Shown in pieces: positions 32,365 to 33,956 of a DNA stretch of 33,956 nt (position 1 is its first letter; every line of letters starts with the position of its first letter). The position numbers and the translations under genes are program-made. Under the pieces are notes generated by a model. It ran no database searches, was not told where the DNA came from, and saw only the letters and a list, made by a program, of their open reading frames with translations. This stretch comes from Bacteroidota bacterium (GTDB taxonomy: Bacteria > Bacteroidota > Bacteroidia > B-17B0 > Aurantibacillaceae): positions 1 through 33,956 of the forward strand of contig JAEZDS010000042.1 of the NCBI GenBank assembly GCA_023433205.1, given 5' to 3'.

Positions 32365-33753
32365 TTATTTTATCCTTCTCTCCAGATCAATCCCCTCATC
32401 CCCTTCCCTGTACGGTAAATAGGTAAAAATAAACTGGAACATCTCCTCGCTGGTTTTCATGCTTTCTATACCATCGCCCTGAGTAATTGTACGTGGAGGA
32501 TAAAAGGGATTGTCGGGATTTTTGCCGGTGTTGTCAAAAGTGCCATACACGTGAATGGTTGATCCGGCTTCTATCTTCACAGGCTTTTTGAATGTGTAAT
32601 AATACTGCCACCTGAAATTCCATTTGTTTATCCTTATCAGCGGAATAGTATCGCCGTGTGGATTCACAGCGTAAGCAAGAAACTTCTGGCCAAGCAGATG
32701 CATGTGCGGATTAACCGAAAGGATAGAGATGGGAGATTGAAATTTTTTGTATGTATGGAAGGTCTTTATTGTGTTGGCGGGGATCACGAGCTCCGGCTCA
32801 ATAGCAGAGATGCCGAATGTGCCAAGTTGAGTTTCCTTCAGGGGCCGCTGTACCTTTTCCTTCCTGAAGAACACATTGATGTGACTGCTATCTGTTATAT
32901 CGGCATTGCTTGGGCCAAAATGAACATTGTTCAGCAGGAATAATCCGTTCTTCCTCAATCTCAACCCTCCAATCTCAGGGGGATACACCGGCGGCACATA
33001 ACCCGGCAGATAGTAAACAGCATTCGGACTAATTGCCGGATAGGCAGGCTCTTTGTTGTCGGTATAAGGTATTTGCATCTGCCTGTACACCTCCAGCACT
33101 TTTGTTCTGGTATCTTCCGAAACTGCTTTCCCTCCAAAATAACTAAAACTTCTGCCCTCGTCGTAACCTAACAGATGACCATTTACGTGATGAATGAGCT
33201 TGCGCCGGTGTGGAACAAATTCAATAACATCAGCAACAGTATCAAAAGGCAATTCGTAGGGAAATTTCATTATAAGGAACCTGTCTGCACCATCTCCCTG
33301 AATATATACCGGCTCAGGACATCTGATAACTAGGTCAGGTTCGCCGAAAAATGATCCCTCATAAAATACAGGCGGCTCTGGCTGCTTTGTACTGTCGCCG
33401 CGAGCCATGCCTTGTTCAACCCAGGCATTAATAAGTGCGATCTGCTTGTCGCTCAGAAAATTTTCATTAGCAAAATGCGTGTATGAGGGGTCAGCTGGCC
33501 AGGGTGGCATAAAGCGGGTTTTTGTCACAAAACGGATCTGCCTGCCCCTGGCCACGGCATCCTCATAGTCTAAAAGATCAAATGGCCCCGCTTCGCCAGG
33601 CCGGTGGCAATTGCTGCAATGCTTAAAAATTATTGGCGCAACATGCTCATTCCAGGTTACAGTTTGATTGGGAATGGCTTCCTCTTCTGCACCACTGTTG
33701 CAGGAAAAAAACAAAAGCGAGGCGGTTGTATAATAAAACAGCCTGGTGAGCAT
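32365..33753 (-). CDS. Lipoprotein with c-type haem motif and PHM-like copper monooxygenase region
   Basis: A 462-residue predicted lipoprotein; the lipobox ASLLFFSC places the acylated cysteine at C18. A single CXXCH haem site, C46-S-N-C49-H50, sits in a short cytochrome c domain with M82 in FMPPWPADPSYTHF as likely axial ligand. The rest resembles the copper domains of peptidylglycine alpha-hydroxylating monooxygenase: H188-H189 (KLIHHV), H279 (NNVHFG) and the H350-M-H352 pair in NPHMHLLG. This suggests electron transfer from haem to copper in one polypeptide, but the substrate is unknown. The ATG follows the DUF420 stop by 1 bp, so the two are co-transcribed. Activity as an oxidase accessory or an oxygenase are both possible. 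Confidence 0.78.
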   Translation of the reverse strand: MLTRLFYYTTASLLFFSCNSGAEEEAIPNQTVTWNEHVAPIIFKHCSNCHRPGEAGPFDLLDYEDAVARGRQIRFVTKTRFMPPWPADPSYTHFANENFLSDKQIALINAWVEQGMARGDSTKQPEPPVFYEGSFFGEPDLVIRCPEPVYIQGDGADRFLIMKFPYELPFDTVADVIEFVPHRRKLIHHVNGHLLGYDEGRSFSYFGGKAVSEDTRTKVLEVYRQMQIPYTDNKEPAYPAISPNAVYYLPGYVPPVYPPEIGGLRLRKNGLFLLNNVHFGPSNADITDSSHINVFFRKEKVQRPLKETQLGTFGISAIEPELVIPANTIKTFHTYKKFQSPISILSVNPHMHLLGQKFLAYAVNPHGDTIPLIRINKWNFRWQYYYTFKKPVKIEAGSTIHVYGTFDNTGKNPDNPFYPPRTITQGDGIESMKTSEEMFQFIFTYLPYREGDEGIDLERRIK

Positions 33754-33754
33754 G

Positions 33755-33956
33755 TCAGTAATTGTAATAGGGCGATATCATCAGATACACCACAACACCG
33801 CTCACAGTTACATAGAGCCAGATAGGAAAACTAAAACGGGTAATGCGCCGGTGTTTAACGCGCTGATCGCTGAGGCCATAATAAAAGGAAAGTAAAACCA
33901 GCGGCAACACAATCACTGCAAGCAGAATGTGACTCAATAATATACCAAGATAGAAC
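33755..33956 (-). CDS. DUF420 membrane protein, C-terminal fragment
   Basis: The open frame continues past the right edge of the window, so the N-terminus is missing; about 66 codons are present. They encode two membrane segments (YLGILLSHILLAVIVLPLVL and SFPIWLYVTVSGVVVYLMIS) with the conserved basic loop KHRRITR between them, characteristic of the DUF420 family (COG2322). In Bacteroidota such genes usually lie next to SCO1/SenC and cytochrome c oxidase genes, so a terminal-oxidase cluster probably continues upstream. A TTG at 33937 could be mistaken for a start of a 60-residue protein, but the coding signal extends before it. It ends 1 bp before the haem/copper lipoprotein gene. Confidence 0.8.
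   Translation of the reverse strand, partial: FYLGILLSHILLAVIVLPLVLLSFYYGLSDQRVKHRRITRFSFPIWLYVTVSGVVVYLMISPYYNY

Noticed and set aside
1..33956. tRNA, rRNA, CRISPR array or insertion sequence
   Set aside because: Intergenic gaps were read for T-loop and anticodon-arm patterns, direct-repeat arrays and terminal inverted repeats with transposase genes; none was found by eye.

Overview
The window reads as a chromosomal segment from a member of the Bacteroidota, probably an aerobic, free-living lineage. Several independent signs agree. Four proteins carry type IX secretion system (T9SS) C-terminal sorting domains or a domain that resembles one. There is an exbB-exbD-exbD-tonB cluster with two long ExbD paralogues. 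Menaquinone appears to be made by the futalosine route (mqnC). Many upstream regions carry the Bacteroidota -7 box TAnnTTTG, while classical Shine-Dalgarno sequences are mostly absent. A c-type cytochrome next to a DUF420 membrane protein suggests respiration. No rRNA, tRNA, CRISPR array, insertion sequence or prophage was recognised. Species cannot be assigned by eye.

Layout. 1-2343 (minus): exbB, two exbD genes and the start of tonB, one operon. 2660-4498 (plus): a secreted T9SS protein closed by a good intrinsic terminator. 4600-7617 (plus): mqnC, an unknown exported protein and purT. 7725-8801 (minus): recA. 9097-10059 (plus): a pirin with a twin-arginine signal. 10070-11596 (minus): purH. 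11773-16656 (plus): a 1627-residue SprB/Ig-like repeat surface protein. 16673-21043 (minus): a small holin-family membrane protein, a secreted protein of a family often labelled asparagine synthetase B, a lipoprotein and a MORN-repeat protein. 21124-24771: a polytopic GT-C-like membrane protein and two GH16 glycoside hydrolases. 24764-26554 (minus): lepA, overlapping the second GH16 gene. 26987-28165 (plus): an AAA ATPase with DUF4143 behind an unusual set of inverted repeats. 28236-30725 (plus): HrpB-type helicase. 30798-32192 (minus): a T9SS beta-propeller-like protein bracketed by related palindromes. 32365-33956 (minus): a haem/copper lipoprotein and a truncated DUF420 protein.

How the parts fit. 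Housekeeping genes (recA, purT, purH, lepA, mqnC) alternate with cell-envelope genes, as is common in this phylum. The Exb/Ton module would energise outer-membrane transport; the T9SS cargo and GH16 enzymes act outside the inner membrane; the haem/copper lipoprotein and DUF420 protein probably belong to a terminal oxidase neighbourhood beyond the right edge. I did not find a clearly recognisable new defence or mobile system. The most unusual non-coding signals are four copies of an operator-like element in front of the DUF4143 ATPase (26858-26988) and a perfect 19-bp-arm palindrome with a degenerate partner flanking one T9SS gene (30750-30791 and 32307-32338).
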